Shown one piece after another: positions 9,084 through 16,239 of a stretch of DNA of 64,000 nucleotides (the first letter of the stretch is position 1; each line of letters begins with the position of its first letter). Location: assembly GCA_020723805.1 (NCBI GenBank), contig DYID01000003.1, forward strand, positions 62,001 to 126,000, read 5' to 3'. Position numbers and translations under genes: made by a program. The notes below the pieces were generated by a model that was not told where the DNA came from, made no database searches, and was given only the letters and a program-made list of their open reading frames with translations. Source of the DNA: Anaerolinea sp. GTDB lineage: Bacteria; Chloroflexota; Anaerolineae; Anaerolineales; Villigracilaceae.

Positions 9084-9112
9084 TTGACATTTTAGAACAA
9101 GTGTTCTATATT
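9084..9112 (+). promoter_or_regulatory. Sigma-70 promoter overlapped by a LexA-type operator
   Basis: TTGACA at 9084-9089 and TATATT at 9107-9112 are separated by exactly 17 bases. The spacer carries GAAC-AAGT-GTTC (9095-9106), which fits the GAAC-N4-GTTC SOS box recognised by LexA in Firmicutes and Actinobacteria. The wider 9093-9108 stretch TAGAACAAGTGTTCTA is a near-perfect palindrome. A repressor there would block RNA polymerase. Whether the LexA of this lineage uses this box is inferred. Confidence 0.65.
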
Positions 9113-9178
9113 TACGCCACTGTAATTTCCTTTTATGCGCGTGGCTCTTCCCCGGTTTGGGAGCCACAGGAGGCTCAA

Positions 9179-9880
9179 ATGAACCGTTCCGCAACTCTCA
9201 ACTCGCTTCAGATGTTCCGCAGGGTGGCGCTCCAGCGCGGACTAGTGTTCGGTCTGCTCATCCTCAGCGCCCTGCTGGCGTTCGAGGTTTTCAACTACTC
9301 CAGCACCTTCTTTGCCCTGCGCGACATCATCGGCGACCTGGCTGTGGGACCGTTCCGCTGGGCAACCGTGCTGGCGTTCGCCTTCTGCGCCATAGATTTT
9401 GCCGGCATCGCCCGCATCTTTACCCCTGAAAAGGGCGCCAATGAACCCGCCGAGGTCTGGTATTTGCTGGGTGCGTGGTTTCTTGCCGCGGCGTTCAATG
9501 CCGCGCTCACCTGGTGGGGTATCTCGGTGGCGATTATGAAGCATACGGCAGAAGGCGGCGTCCTGGTTGGGCAGGCGACCATGACCAAGGTGATACCCAT
9601 CTTGGTGGCGGTCATGGTGCTGACCATCCGCGTCTTGCTCATCAACACTTTTTCGATTGCCGGTGAGCGCATCTTCTCGCTGGCAGAGGATGGACAATAT
9701 TCCAATCGTCCCGCCTATCGCCCTGCCGAAAACGATACCTACCGTGCGCCTGCCGGCTCCTTCCCGCGCCCGGCGCCCAAACCCGCCGCGACGGTCAACC
9801 GCCCAGCCTATGCCGAACCGACCTACCACCCCATCGGCATGAACGCCGAAGCACAGAACAACAACCGCTTCATGAGTTGA
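9179..9880 (+). CDS. Membrane protein of unknown function with Pro/Tyr-rich tail
   Basis: A 233-residue protein. The frame is open upstream, but ATG at 9179 has an AGGAGG Shine-Dalgarno five bases before it, and the upstream frame runs through the promoter. There are about four hydrophobic segments (roughly 20-40, 50-72, 90-110, 135-155). A polar tail (about 165-233) is rich in Pro, Tyr, Arg and Asn (PAYRPAEND, FPRPAPKPAAT). I do not recognise the family. It is monocistronic, with its own strong promoter and a strong terminator at 9918-9949. The overlapping LexA-type box suggests damage-regulated expression. Confidence 0.75.
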   Translation: MNRSATLNSLQMFRRVALQRGLVFGLLILSALLAFEVFNYSSTFFALRDIIGDLAVGPFRWATVLAFAFCAIDFAGIARIFTPEKGANEPAEVWYLLGAWFLAAAFNAALTWWGISVAIMKHTAEGGVLVGQATMTKVIPILVAVMVLTIRVLLINTFSIAGERIFSLAEDGQYSNRPAYRPAENDTYRAPAGSFPRPAPKPAATVNRPAYAEPTYHPIGMNAEAQNNNRFMS

Positions 9881-9917
9881 GATTTTTGAGAGAATCCACA
9901 CCTCTCCCCCATCCAGC

Positions 9918-9955
9918 CACAGAGACGCCGCAAATACGGCGTCTCTGTGACTCTT
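9918..9955 (+). terminator. Rho-independent terminator
   Basis: A perfect 13-bp stem, CACAGAGACGCCG (9918-9930) with CGGCGTCTCTGTG (9937-9949), has a 6-base loop and is followed by ACTCTTGTT. It lies 38 bases after the stop of the membrane protein gene and before the convergent rnz gene, so it may serve both. Confidence 0.8.
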
Positions 9956-9988
9956 GTTCGTCTGTTCTATCCGCTGTCGGCGGCAAGG

Positions 9989-10906
9989 TTATTCGCGCTT
10001 GACTTGATAGGTATCAAAATCCCGCGCGACCACCACATTGGGAAACACCGCCTGCGCTTCCTTGAGTACATCCTTTTCGCGGTAGCGGCGCGAGATGTGC
10101 GTCAGAATCAATTTTTTGACGTTTGCCTTCACCGCCAGTTCCGCCGCCTGCCGCGCCGTCATGTGCGAAAACTGACTCGCCATCTCCGCCTCCTCTTCCA
10201 GATACGTCGCTTCGATGACCAGCGCATCCGCGTCGTGCGCCGCCTCGACCAAGTTATCCGTCCGACCGGTATCCCCCACAATGACGAGTTTCGCGCCTTT
10301 CGTCAGCGGACCCAGCACATCGTCGGGGGTGACGCGTTTGCCGTCGGGCAGGATGATGCTGTTGCCGGCGACCAGTTCGCGGCGTTCGGGTCCGAACGGC
10401 ACGCCGAGGGCGTCCGCTTTTTCCGGCAGGAAGGGACGGCGTGCCTTTCCCTCGAAAATGTAGCCGAGACAATCCGGTCCGCGATGGGTGACCGGGAAGG
10501 CGGTGATGGTGAAATCGTCCGCATCGAAGAACGTGCCAGGCTTGATTTCGTGGAAAGTGAGCGGCATGGGAGGCTGGTTGCCGCGCAGAACCACATCATA
10601 CACCAGCGCATGAACACGGTCGAGCGTGGCGCGCCCGCCGAAGATGTTGAGTTCCTCGATGGCTTCCCAGCGCAGGAAGGTGCTGAGCAATCCGCCCAGC
10701 CCGAGGATATGGTCGAGATGTCCGTGCGTGAGCAGGATGTTGGTCAGGTTTTTGAAGCCCGTGCCTGATTGCAAAATCTGGCGCTGTGTGCCTTCGCCGC
10801 AATCCACCAAAAAGCGGTATTCGTCGTGTTTGACGATTTGCGCTGAAAGCCCGCGCTTTGCCGAAGGCGCCGATGCCGATGTGCCGAGAAAGAGAATTTC
10901 GAACAA
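9989..10906 (-). CDS. rnz: Ribonuclease Z
   Basis: A 305-residue metallo-beta-lactamase fold protein, the normal length of bacterial RNase Z. The N-terminus FLGTSASAPS (6-15), the zinc motif HGHLDH (H61, H63, D65, H66), VGDTGRTD in the middle and LTHISRRY near the C-terminus are family hallmarks. It processes tRNA 3' ends. The start is TTG at 10906, preceded by AAGGATACAAGG; the resulting MFEILFLG fits the family. It is divergent from ftsK across about 200 bases. Confidence 0.95.
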   Translation of the reverse strand: MFEILFLGTSASAPSAKRGLSAQIVKHDEYRFLVDCGEGTQRQILQSGTGFKNLTNILLTHGHLDHILGLGGLLSTFLRWEAIEELNIFGGRATLDRVHALVYDVVLRGNQPPMPLTFHEIKPGTFFDADDFTITAFPVTHRGPDCLGYIFEGKARRPFLPEKADALGVPFGPERRELVAGNSIILPDGKRVTPDDVLGPLTKGAKLVIVGDTGRTDNLVEAAHDADALVIEATYLEEEAEMASQFSHMTARQAAELAVKANVKKLILTHISRRYREKDVLKEAQAVFPNVVVARDFDTYQVKRE

Positions 10907-10976
10907 CCTTGTATCCTTGAATGCGAAGTCCTACAATTTTACCCTACCGGCGGGAGTGCCCAATGTCGCGGGTTTC

Positions 10977-11035
10977 GCCACAGAGAGCGCAGAGATTTTG
11001 AGATTTTTCTCAGGGATCTCTGTGAGCTCTGTGGC
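10977..11035. repeat. Long imperfect inverted repeat upstream of ftsK
   Basis: GCCACAGAG at 10977-10985 pairs with CTCTGTGGC at 11027-11035. Pairing continues inward through CGCAGAGA and TCTCTGTG to TGAGA/TCTCA around a short T-rich loop. The arms resemble the outer part of the 9918-9949 terminator stem. It sits between divergent rnz and ftsK and could be a degenerate terminator or a small dispersed repeat. Confidence 0.55.
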
Positions 11036-11107
11036 AGAAAAATCTTTAGCCCATTCTTTTAGACACTCTCTACCGGCTGCGGCAAATGAAAATCAGACCA
11101 TTTGTGC

Positions 11108-11113
11108 TATACT
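11108..11113 (+). promoter_or_regulatory. Extended -10 element of ftsK
   Basis: TGCTATACT places a TATACT hexamer (11108-11113) behind a TG dinucleotide, an extended -10. No good -35 is visible. The same TTGTGCTATACT string occurs at 32982-32993 before the DUF4258 gene. The predicted transcript would start only a few bases before the chosen ATG. Confidence 0.5.
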
Positions 11114-11125
11114 CCAAGATGCCCT

Positions 11126-13438
11126 ATGCCGTTGAAGATGCCGTTTTCTTCTGCTCAAAAATCCTCCTCCGGTTCGAAGGGGAAATCCGCCGGTAAAGAT
11201 AAAGGGAATGCGCCGTCCAAACGGGGGAAGGCTGCGCCTCCTCCTCCGCCCGAACCTGCCCTCTCGTGGTGGGATTCCCTCTCCGCCGAGCGCAAACTGG
11301 ACGTGGTCGGCGTGGTCATGGCAGTCGTTGGCATTCTGACCACCCTCATCTTGTTCTCCGCCACGCGCAGTAACGTAACCGCCTACCTGATGCTCCGCTT
11401 GAGTCAGGCGCTTGGCTGGGGGATTTACATCCTGCCCATCGGGCTGATTGTGATGGGGCTCTGGCTCGTCCTGCGCCGCATCGAAAAACTCCCGCCGCTC
11501 ACGCTGGAACGCGCTACGGGCATCCTCCTCCTGTTTTTGTGGCTGCTGGCGGCGATGCACTTCATCATTGCCGCCCCCTCCCGGGCAGATGAAGCCGCCC
11601 TGAACGGCGACGGCGGCGGTTACCTCGGCGGTTTCTTCCAAAAAACCCTGGTCAATGCCTTTGGCATGGGCGGCTCCATCGTCCTTTTGTTCGCCTGGCT
11701 CCTCATCGCCGTCACCATGACGTTCGACCTCGAAATCCAGGACCTGATCCGCTGGCTGTCGCTGCTGATGACTTCCCTCTTCGAGCAAATTCGCCAGCGG
11801 ATGCCCAAACCCGCTTCGACCTCGCCGGAGCCTGCTGAGGTCGCCTCGAACGGATTCACCCCTCTGCACCGTCCTGAACCGGCTGTGGCGGAGCCCCTCC
11901 CCGCCGGCGCGCCGGTGACCACCGTCCGCCCGGCGGAGGCGGTCATTCAGTGGCAGTTGCCGGAGGTAAAGAACATCCTCGAGCCGGGCTCGGCGCCGGA
12001 GGTCAATGAGGAATTCATCCAGCAGCGCGCGCGGTTAATTCAGGAGACCCTGGCATCCTTTGGAGCGCCGGTGCAGGTAGTGGAGATCAACCGCGGACCT
12101 GCGATCACGCAATTTGGGGTGGAGCCGCTCTACGTCGAGACGCGAGCCGGGCGCACGAAAGTGCGTGTCAACAAAATCGCCTCGCTGGCAGACGACCTTG
12201 CCCTGGCGCTCGCCGCCCCGCGCATCCGCATTCAGGCGCCGGTGCCCGGTCATAGTTACGTGGGCATCGAAGTGCCAAACGAAGAAATGACCATGGTGGC
12301 TCTGCGCGATATCGTCGAAAGCGAATCGTTCAAACGCAGCCTCAGCCCGCTCAAATTTGCCCTCGGCAAGGATGTGACGGGACGTCCCATCAGCACCACC
12401 CTCGAAAGCATGCCTCACCTGCTGATTGCCGGCACCACCGGCTCGGGTAAATCGGTCTGCGTCAATTCGATTCTGACCTGCCTGCTCCTGCACAACACGC
12501 CGGACGAACTCAAGTTGATTCTCGTGGACCCCAAGCGCGTGGAATTGACCGGCTACAACGGCATTCCGCATCTGCTGGCGCCAGTGGTGGTGGAAGTGGA
12601 CCGCGTGGTCGGCGCACTGCAATGGATGACCCGCGAAATGGACCGCCGCTACCATCTCTTCGCGCAGGTCGGGTCGCGCAACATCAACGATTACAACGCC
12701 AAGATGAAATTACAGGGGCAAAAGCGGCTCCCCCTGCTGGTCATCGTCATTGACGAACTCGCCGACCTGATGATGATCGCCCCGACCGAAACCGAGCAGT
12801 CCATCACGCGCCTCGCGCAACTGGCGCGCGCCACCGGCATTCACATGATTCTCGCCACCCAGCGTCCATCGGTGGATGTGGTGACCGGTCTCATCAAGGC
12901 GAACTTCCCGGCGCGCATCGCCTTTGCGGTTGCATCCAACACCGACAGCCGCGTCATCCTCGACCAGCCCGGCGCAGAACGCCTGCTCGGGCGCGGCGAC
13001 ATGCTCTTCCAGGCGCCGGATGCCCCCGCGCCGGTCCGTTTGCAGGGCGTGTTCGTCTCGGACCGAGAAATCAACAATCTGGTGGAGTTCTGGCGCGCGC
13101 AGCTCGGCGGAGGAAGCCCCTACGCCGCTCCCGCCGCCCCGGTTGACATCCCCAAATCGGACGTGCCGCTCAAGCAAGTCCCTCTCTTCGACGATATGGA
13201 AGCCGTGGACACCAGCGTGGATCCCCTGCTGGCAGAGGCGATTGACCTCGTCCGCAAGGAGGGACGCGCCTCCGTGTCCATGCTGCAGAGGCGCTTGCGT
13301 ATTGGCTATACCCGCGCTGCGCGCCTCGTGGACATGATGGAAGACCAGGGCATCGTCGGTCCTCCCGAAGGAGGGACACAGATGCGGCAGGTGCTGGATT
13401 ACGGTCCCACTGCGCCGCCCAAGGATGACGGCGCATAA
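11126..13438 (+). CDS. ftsK: DNA translocase FtsK/SpoIIIE
   Basis: About 770 residues: a Lys/Ser-rich head, three or four membrane helices (about 60-215), a Pro-rich linker, the alpha/beta motor and a C-terminal gamma winged helix (about 690-755, VSMLQRRLRIGYTRAARLVD). Walker A is GTTGSGKS (436-443) and Walker B is LLVIVIDELADLMM. The TQRPSVDVVTGLIKANFPARIAF block is diagnostic. FtsK pumps DNA across the septum and supports chromosome dimer resolution. Start choice: ATG 11126 or 11138, since both lie just after the -10 element with no strong Shine-Dalgarno. An in-frame TTG further upstream overlaps the promoter and was not used. Confidence 0.95.
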   Translation: MPLKMPFSSAQKSSSGSKGKSAGKDKGNAPSKRGKAAPPPPPEPALSWWDSLSAERKLDVVGVVMAVVGILTTLILFSATRSNVTAYLMLRLSQALGWGIYILPIGLIVMGLWLVLRRIEKLPPLTLERATGILLLFLWLLAAMHFIIAAPSRADEAALNGDGGGYLGGFFQKTLVNAFGMGGSIVLLFAWLLIAVTMTFDLEIQDLIRWLSLLMTSLFEQIRQRMPKPASTSPEPAEVASNGFTPLHRPEPAVAEPLPAGAPVTTVRPAEAVIQWQLPEVKNILEPGSAPEVNEEFIQQRARLIQETLASFGAPVQVVEINRGPAITQFGVEPLYVETRAGRTKVRVNKIASLADDLALALAAPRIRIQAPVPGHSYVGIEVPNEEMTMVALRDIVESESFKRSLSPLKFALGKDVTGRPISTTLESMPHLLIAGTTGSGKSVCVNSILTCLLLHNTPDELKLILVDPKRVELTGYNGIPHLLAPVVVEVDRVVGALQWMTREMDRRYHLFAQVGSRNINDYNAKMKLQGQKRLPLLVIVIDELADLMMIAPTETEQSITRLAQLARATGIHMILATQRPSVDVVTGLIKANFPARIAFAVASNTDSRVILDQPGAERLLGRGDMLFQAPDAPAPVRLQGVFVSDREINNLVEFWRAQLGGGSPYAAPAAPVDIPKSDVPLKQVPLFDDMEAVDTSVDPLLAEAIDLVRKEGRASVSMLQRRLRIGYTRAARLVDMMEDQGIVGPPEGGTQMRQVLDYGPTAPPKDDGA

Positions 13439-13459
13439 CGTGAGCGCAAAACGTAGTGA

Positions 13460-13465
13460 TATAAT
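13460..13465 (+). promoter_or_regulatory. -10 box of the tRNA-Arg gene
   Basis: A consensus TATAAT lies nine bases before the first base of the tRNA, in the short gap after ftsK. No convincing -35 hexamer is seen at 17 bases. Confidence 0.55.
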
Positions 13466-13474
13466 CTCCCCCGC

Positions 13475-13549
13475 GCCCCGGTAGTTCAATGGACAGAACA
13501 AGGCACTCCTAAGGCTTAGATGTAGGTTCGATTCCTGCCCGGGGCACCA
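13475..13549 (+). tRNA. tRNA-Arg (anticodon CCU)
   Basis: A cloverleaf can be drawn. Acceptor GCCCCGG (13475-13481) pairs with CCGGGGC (13539-13545). The D stem is GTTC/GAAC. The anticodon loop CTCCTAA (13506-13512) has CCT at 13508-13510. The T stem GTAGG/CCTGC surrounds TTCGATT. The discriminator A is followed by an encoded CCA (13547-13549). The last anticodon-stem pair is an A-G mismatch; all other stems pair. It decodes AGG. Confidence 0.93.
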
Positions 13550-13602
13550 TCCCTGCGCCGTAGCGGCAGAGCAAACTCTAATCTATTTCTTACGCAAACC
13601 CC

Positions 13603-13738
13603 TTGAAAAAAGTTGGCGGATATAGTAATATATAAACGATGACTGCTAGGGTGCCCCCCTCACTCTGGCAGTTATCATTTAACGAACCTGACGCGGCGGT
13701 CTCGATACTCGCAACTCGACCGCCGCGTTTCTATTTCA
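13603..13738 (+). ncRNA. Candidate small RNA with its own promoter and terminator
   Basis: TTGAAA (13603-13608), a 17-base spacer and TAATAT (13626-13631) form a good promoter with no gene downstream on this strand. From about 13638 the sequence folds into a 15-bp hairpin, 13639-13653 with 13661-13675, whose only non-Watson-Crick pairs are three G-U wobbles, with a C6T loop. A GC-rich stem at 13691-13701/13718-13728 follows, then TTTCTATTT. This suggests a roughly 95-base structured transcript. The second stem may instead only be the terminator of the convergent aminotransferase gene. Confidence 0.45.
13691..13737. terminator. GC-rich hairpin terminator with REP-like loop
   Basis: ACGCGGCGGTC (13691-13701) pairs perfectly with GACCGCCGCGT (13718-13728), followed by TTTCTATTT on the plus strand. 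The segment GGTCTCGATAC...ACTCGACC inside it recurs in the hairpin at 23543-23599, so this may be a member of a REP-like family used as a terminator. Confidence 0.65.
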
Positions 13739-14990
13739 ACACCTTCTCCAACACTTCCCCAAACCTCTCCAACTCCTCCAGCGTGTTGTAGTGTACCGGT
13801 CCCACGCGCACCATGCCGCCTGCTTCCAGCAGCCCCATGCGCTCCACGATGGCGAGCGCATAGTTGTGTCCGTTCCAGACATAGATGCCATGTTTGCCGA
13901 GTTCCTCCGCGATGCGCGCCGGGTCCTTGCCTGGAGCCGTGAACGAGACCGTCGGTACGCGCTCATCGAGGCGACCCAAATCCGTGATGCCGTGAATGCG
14001 CGTGCCCGACACGGATTCGAGGATGCCAATCAATTTTTGGGATAACTGCTTCTCGTATGCCTGCATCGCCGACATGCCCTTCTTGAGTTCCAGCCGCCGA
14101 CCGCTGAACCCCGCCTCTTTCCAAGCCTGAGCCTGATCCGCTCCGAATTGCCTGCCCAGCCACTCGAGATATTCCAGCGCCCCCAGCACGCCCGCGATGC
14201 CTTCGTGGTTTTGGGTGCCGGTCTCGAATTTGTGCGGCAGTTCGTCCGAGGCGGGGCGGACTTTGTATGCCTTCAACTCATTCAACAGGTCATACTTCCC
14301 ATACAACGCCCCCGCATGCGGACCGAAAAACTTGTAGGCGCTGCAAACGAGGAAATCACAGCCAATCTTCTGCACGTCAATGGGACCGTGCGGCGCATAC
14401 TGCACCGCGTCAATGTACACCAGCGCCCCCGCCTCATGCGCCATCTTCGTCAGTTTCTCGACCGGGTTCACCGTTCCCAGCAGGTTCGAGGCGTAGCCGA
14501 ACGCCGCAATCTTCGGTTTCTTTTCCAGCGCCCGCGCAAAATCGTCGAGGTCGAGCGTGCCCTGCTCCACGTCAATATCCACCCAGAGCAGGTTACACCC
14601 CTTGTCCTCAGCAATCAACATCCAGGGGGAGATGTTCGCGTCGTGGTCGAGGCGGGTGACCAGGATGTTGTCGCCGGGCTGCAAGGTCCGCGCCAGCGAG
14701 CGCGAGATGTGCAGAGTCAGCGTGGTCATGTTGTTGCCGAAGATGATTTCCTCCGGGCGCGAGGCGTTGAGGAAATCCGCCATTGCCGCGTGCGCCTCGT
14801 ACAGAATTTCGTCGGAGCGGCGGCTGGTCTCGAACAAGCCTTCGTGGTTGGCGTTGCATTCGAGCAGGTAACGGTTGATGTGGTCGAGGCTCGGCTTGGA
14901 GATTTGCGTGCCGGCGGGGTTATCCAAAAAGACGGCAGGGCGCTGGAGCGAGGGAAACTGCTGACGAATGGTTTCGAGATCGAAAGACAT
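13731..14990 (-). CDS. PLP-dependent class V aminotransferase, cysteine desulfurase-like
   Basis: A 419-residue fold-type I protein. The PLP lysine is K220 in CSAYKFFGPHAG and the PLP-contacting Asp is D194 in VYIDAVQYAPHG. The N-terminal FLDNPAGTQ and the GNNMTTLTLHISRSL block resemble the SufS-like subfamily of the VC1184 type. No obvious catalytic Cys loop of IscS/SufS is present near the C-terminus, so true desulfurase activity is doubtful; the substrate is unknown. ATG 14990 follows AGGAG by five bases. It is divergent from the UspA gene. Confidence 0.85.
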   Translation of the reverse strand: MSFDLETIRQQFPSLQRPAVFLDNPAGTQISKPSLDHINRYLLECNANHEGLFETSRRSDEILYEAHAAMADFLNASRPEEIIFGNNMTTLTLHISRSLARTLQPGDNILVTRLDHDANISPWMLIAEDKGCNLLWVDIDVEQGTLDLDDFARALEKKPKIAAFGYASNLLGTVNPVEKLTKMAHEAGALVYIDAVQYAPHGPIDVQKIGCDFLVCSAYKFFGPHAGALYGKYDLLNELKAYKVRPASDELPHKFETGTQNHEGIAGVLGALEYLEWLGRQFGADQAQAWKEAGFSGRRLELKKGMSAMQAYEKQLSQKLIGILESVSGTRIHGITDLGRLDERVPTVSFTAPGKDPARIAEELGKHGIYVWNGHNYALAIVERMGLLEAGGMVRVGPVHYNTLEELERFGEVLEKVLK

Positions 14991-15063
14991 ACCAACTCCT
15001 GATTAATGAATTTCAGACGGAAAACTCGTATACTGGAATTGTACACTACGGAAAGGAGCCGCC

Positions 15064-15486
15064 ATGTTCGAACGAATTCTGCTCGCGGTGGACGGGTCGG
15101 AACATGCTCTTCACGCCGCCAAAGTTGCCGCCGACCTGGCGCGGTGCATGAAAGCAGAGTTAAGAATCGTAGTGGTCTATGCCCCCATCCCGCCGTATTT
15201 GGGCGAGCCCAATCTGCAGCGGGCAATCAATTCCCGCCTCGATGAGGCGCAGGCAATTCTGCAAAAAGCCGTGGAGGCAGCGGGGGATCTTCCCCAAGAA
15301 AAGATTCACACGGAATTGCTCGAAGGGGATGCGGCGGAAGCCATCATCGAAGTGGCAAAGACCCGCAACAGCGATTTGATTGTGATGGGTTCGCGCGGCT
15401 TGGGGCGGCTGGCGGGGCTGCTCTTGGGAAGCACCAGCCAGAAGGTGCTCAGCCATGCGCCATGCCCGGTGTTGATAGTCAGATAG
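15064..15486 (+). CDS. Universal stress protein, UspA family
   Basis: A 140-residue single Usp domain. The nucleotide-binding signature is complete at the C-terminus (GSRGLGRLAGLLLGSTSQKVL), and ILLAVDGSEHA is at the N-terminus, so it belongs to the ATP-binding branch. GAAAGGAG precedes the ATG. The last codons (ATA GTC AGA TAG) and the stop are the first units of the ATAGTCNN octanucleotide array, so the present C-terminus was set by the repeat. Confidence 0.93.
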   Translation: MFERILLAVDGSEHALHAAKVAADLARCMKAELRIVVVYAPIPPYLGEPNLQRAINSRLDEAQAILQKAVEAAGDLPQEKIHTELLEGDAAEAIIEVAKTRNSDLIVMGSRGLGRLAGLLLGSTSQKVLSHAPCPVLIVR

Positions 15487-15521
15487 TCTGATAGTCGGAT
15501 AGTCCGATAGTCGTTAGTCGG
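15475..15521. repeat. Octanucleotide ATAGTCNN tandem array forming both stop codons
   Basis: Five consecutive 8-base units (ATAGTCAG, ATAGTCTG, ATAGTCGG, ATAGTCCG, ATAGTCGT) run from 15475 to 15514, followed by a seventh-base-short unit TAGTCGG. The uspA stop TAG (15484-15486) and the convergent mobA stop (15514-15516) both lie inside the array. A second array of the same family is at 40631-40758. Confidence 0.85.
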
Positions 15522-16137
15522 ATTGTTGGGCGAGACGCTCGGCTTCGGCGAACTCTTCGGGCGTGTTGACGTTCCAAAATGCCAGCCCGGCAGGGTCGAG
15601 GGACTTCAATTCATCAGCGGTCAATTCGCGCACGCTGACCTCGGGAAACCACGCGATGACCTTCCACTTGTCCGCGCGAATGGCGGATTCGATGGCGGGG
15701 AGACAGGTCTCGCGGCGATAGACGGCGTGAAACGGCTCGTACCCCTCCGCGCTTTTGGGGATGATCACATCCGCTTCTTCCTGGACGAGGAGCCTGGTCA
15801 TTGCTTCGATGAGCCTTGGGCTGGCGAAAGGCATATCGCAGGCGACGACCGCAACGAGGGGATGGGTGGCAGAAGCGATTGCAGTGTAGAGTCCGCCGAG
15901 GGCGCCGCGACCAGGCATCAGGTCCGAAACGAGGCGCAGACGCTGCACTGAGTCTGTCGAAGCGTCCAGAAAGGCATAATCTGCCGGGCGGTTGGTCGTC
16001 ACGATGACTTCATCCGCAATGGGCGTGAGACGTTCGATGACGCGCCGGATGAGGGGACGTCCGAGAAAGGGTTTGAGGGCTTTGTCTTCGCCCATGCGGG
16101 AGGAAGCGCCGCCTGCCTGAATGCAAATTGTGAGCAT
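15514..16137 (-). CDS. mobA: Molybdenum cofactor guanylyltransferase MobA
   Basis: A 207-residue nucleotidyltransferase. The signature GGASSRMGEDKAL lies at residues 9-21, and the metal-binding Asp is in VACDMPF. It attaches GMP to molybdopterin to make MGD for molybdo-enzymes. ATG 16137 gives the family N-terminus (MLTICIQAGG); upstream in-frame codons lack support. Residues about 59-66 (ASTDSVQR) are an odd insertion: bases 15942-15963 match the core of the dispersed CTTCGACAGGCTCAG repeat, inserted in frame. The stop lies in the octanucleotide array. Confidence 0.9.
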   Translation of the reverse strand: MLTICIQAGGASSRMGEDKALKPFLGRPLIRRVIERLTPIADEVIVTTNRPADYAFLDASTDSVQRLRLVSDLMPGRGALGGLYTAIASATHPLVAVVACDMPFASPRLIEAMTRLLVQEEADVIIPKSAEGYEPFHAVYRRETCLPAIESAIRADKWKVIAWFPEVSVRELTADELKSLDPAGLAFWNVNTPEEFAEAERLAQQSD

Positions 16138-16239
16138 TTGGAGTATTATAAACAGGTGGCAGTACATGCCCAAGAGTTTTTCTAATAACGACATTAGAGA
16201 ACGTCTCTTGCGCAGAAGTTCTGCGGAAGGAAGGTTCGT

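Noticed and set aside
13639-13734. Small protein-coding gene starting at ATG 13639
   Set aside because: The ATG lies inside the first hairpin, has no Shine-Dalgarno and reads through the terminator into the antisense of the aminotransferase gene.
15475-15521. Short regular array considered as CRISPR
   Set aside because: The period is eight bases with no spacers and no cas genes are present, so it is a simple tandem repeat.
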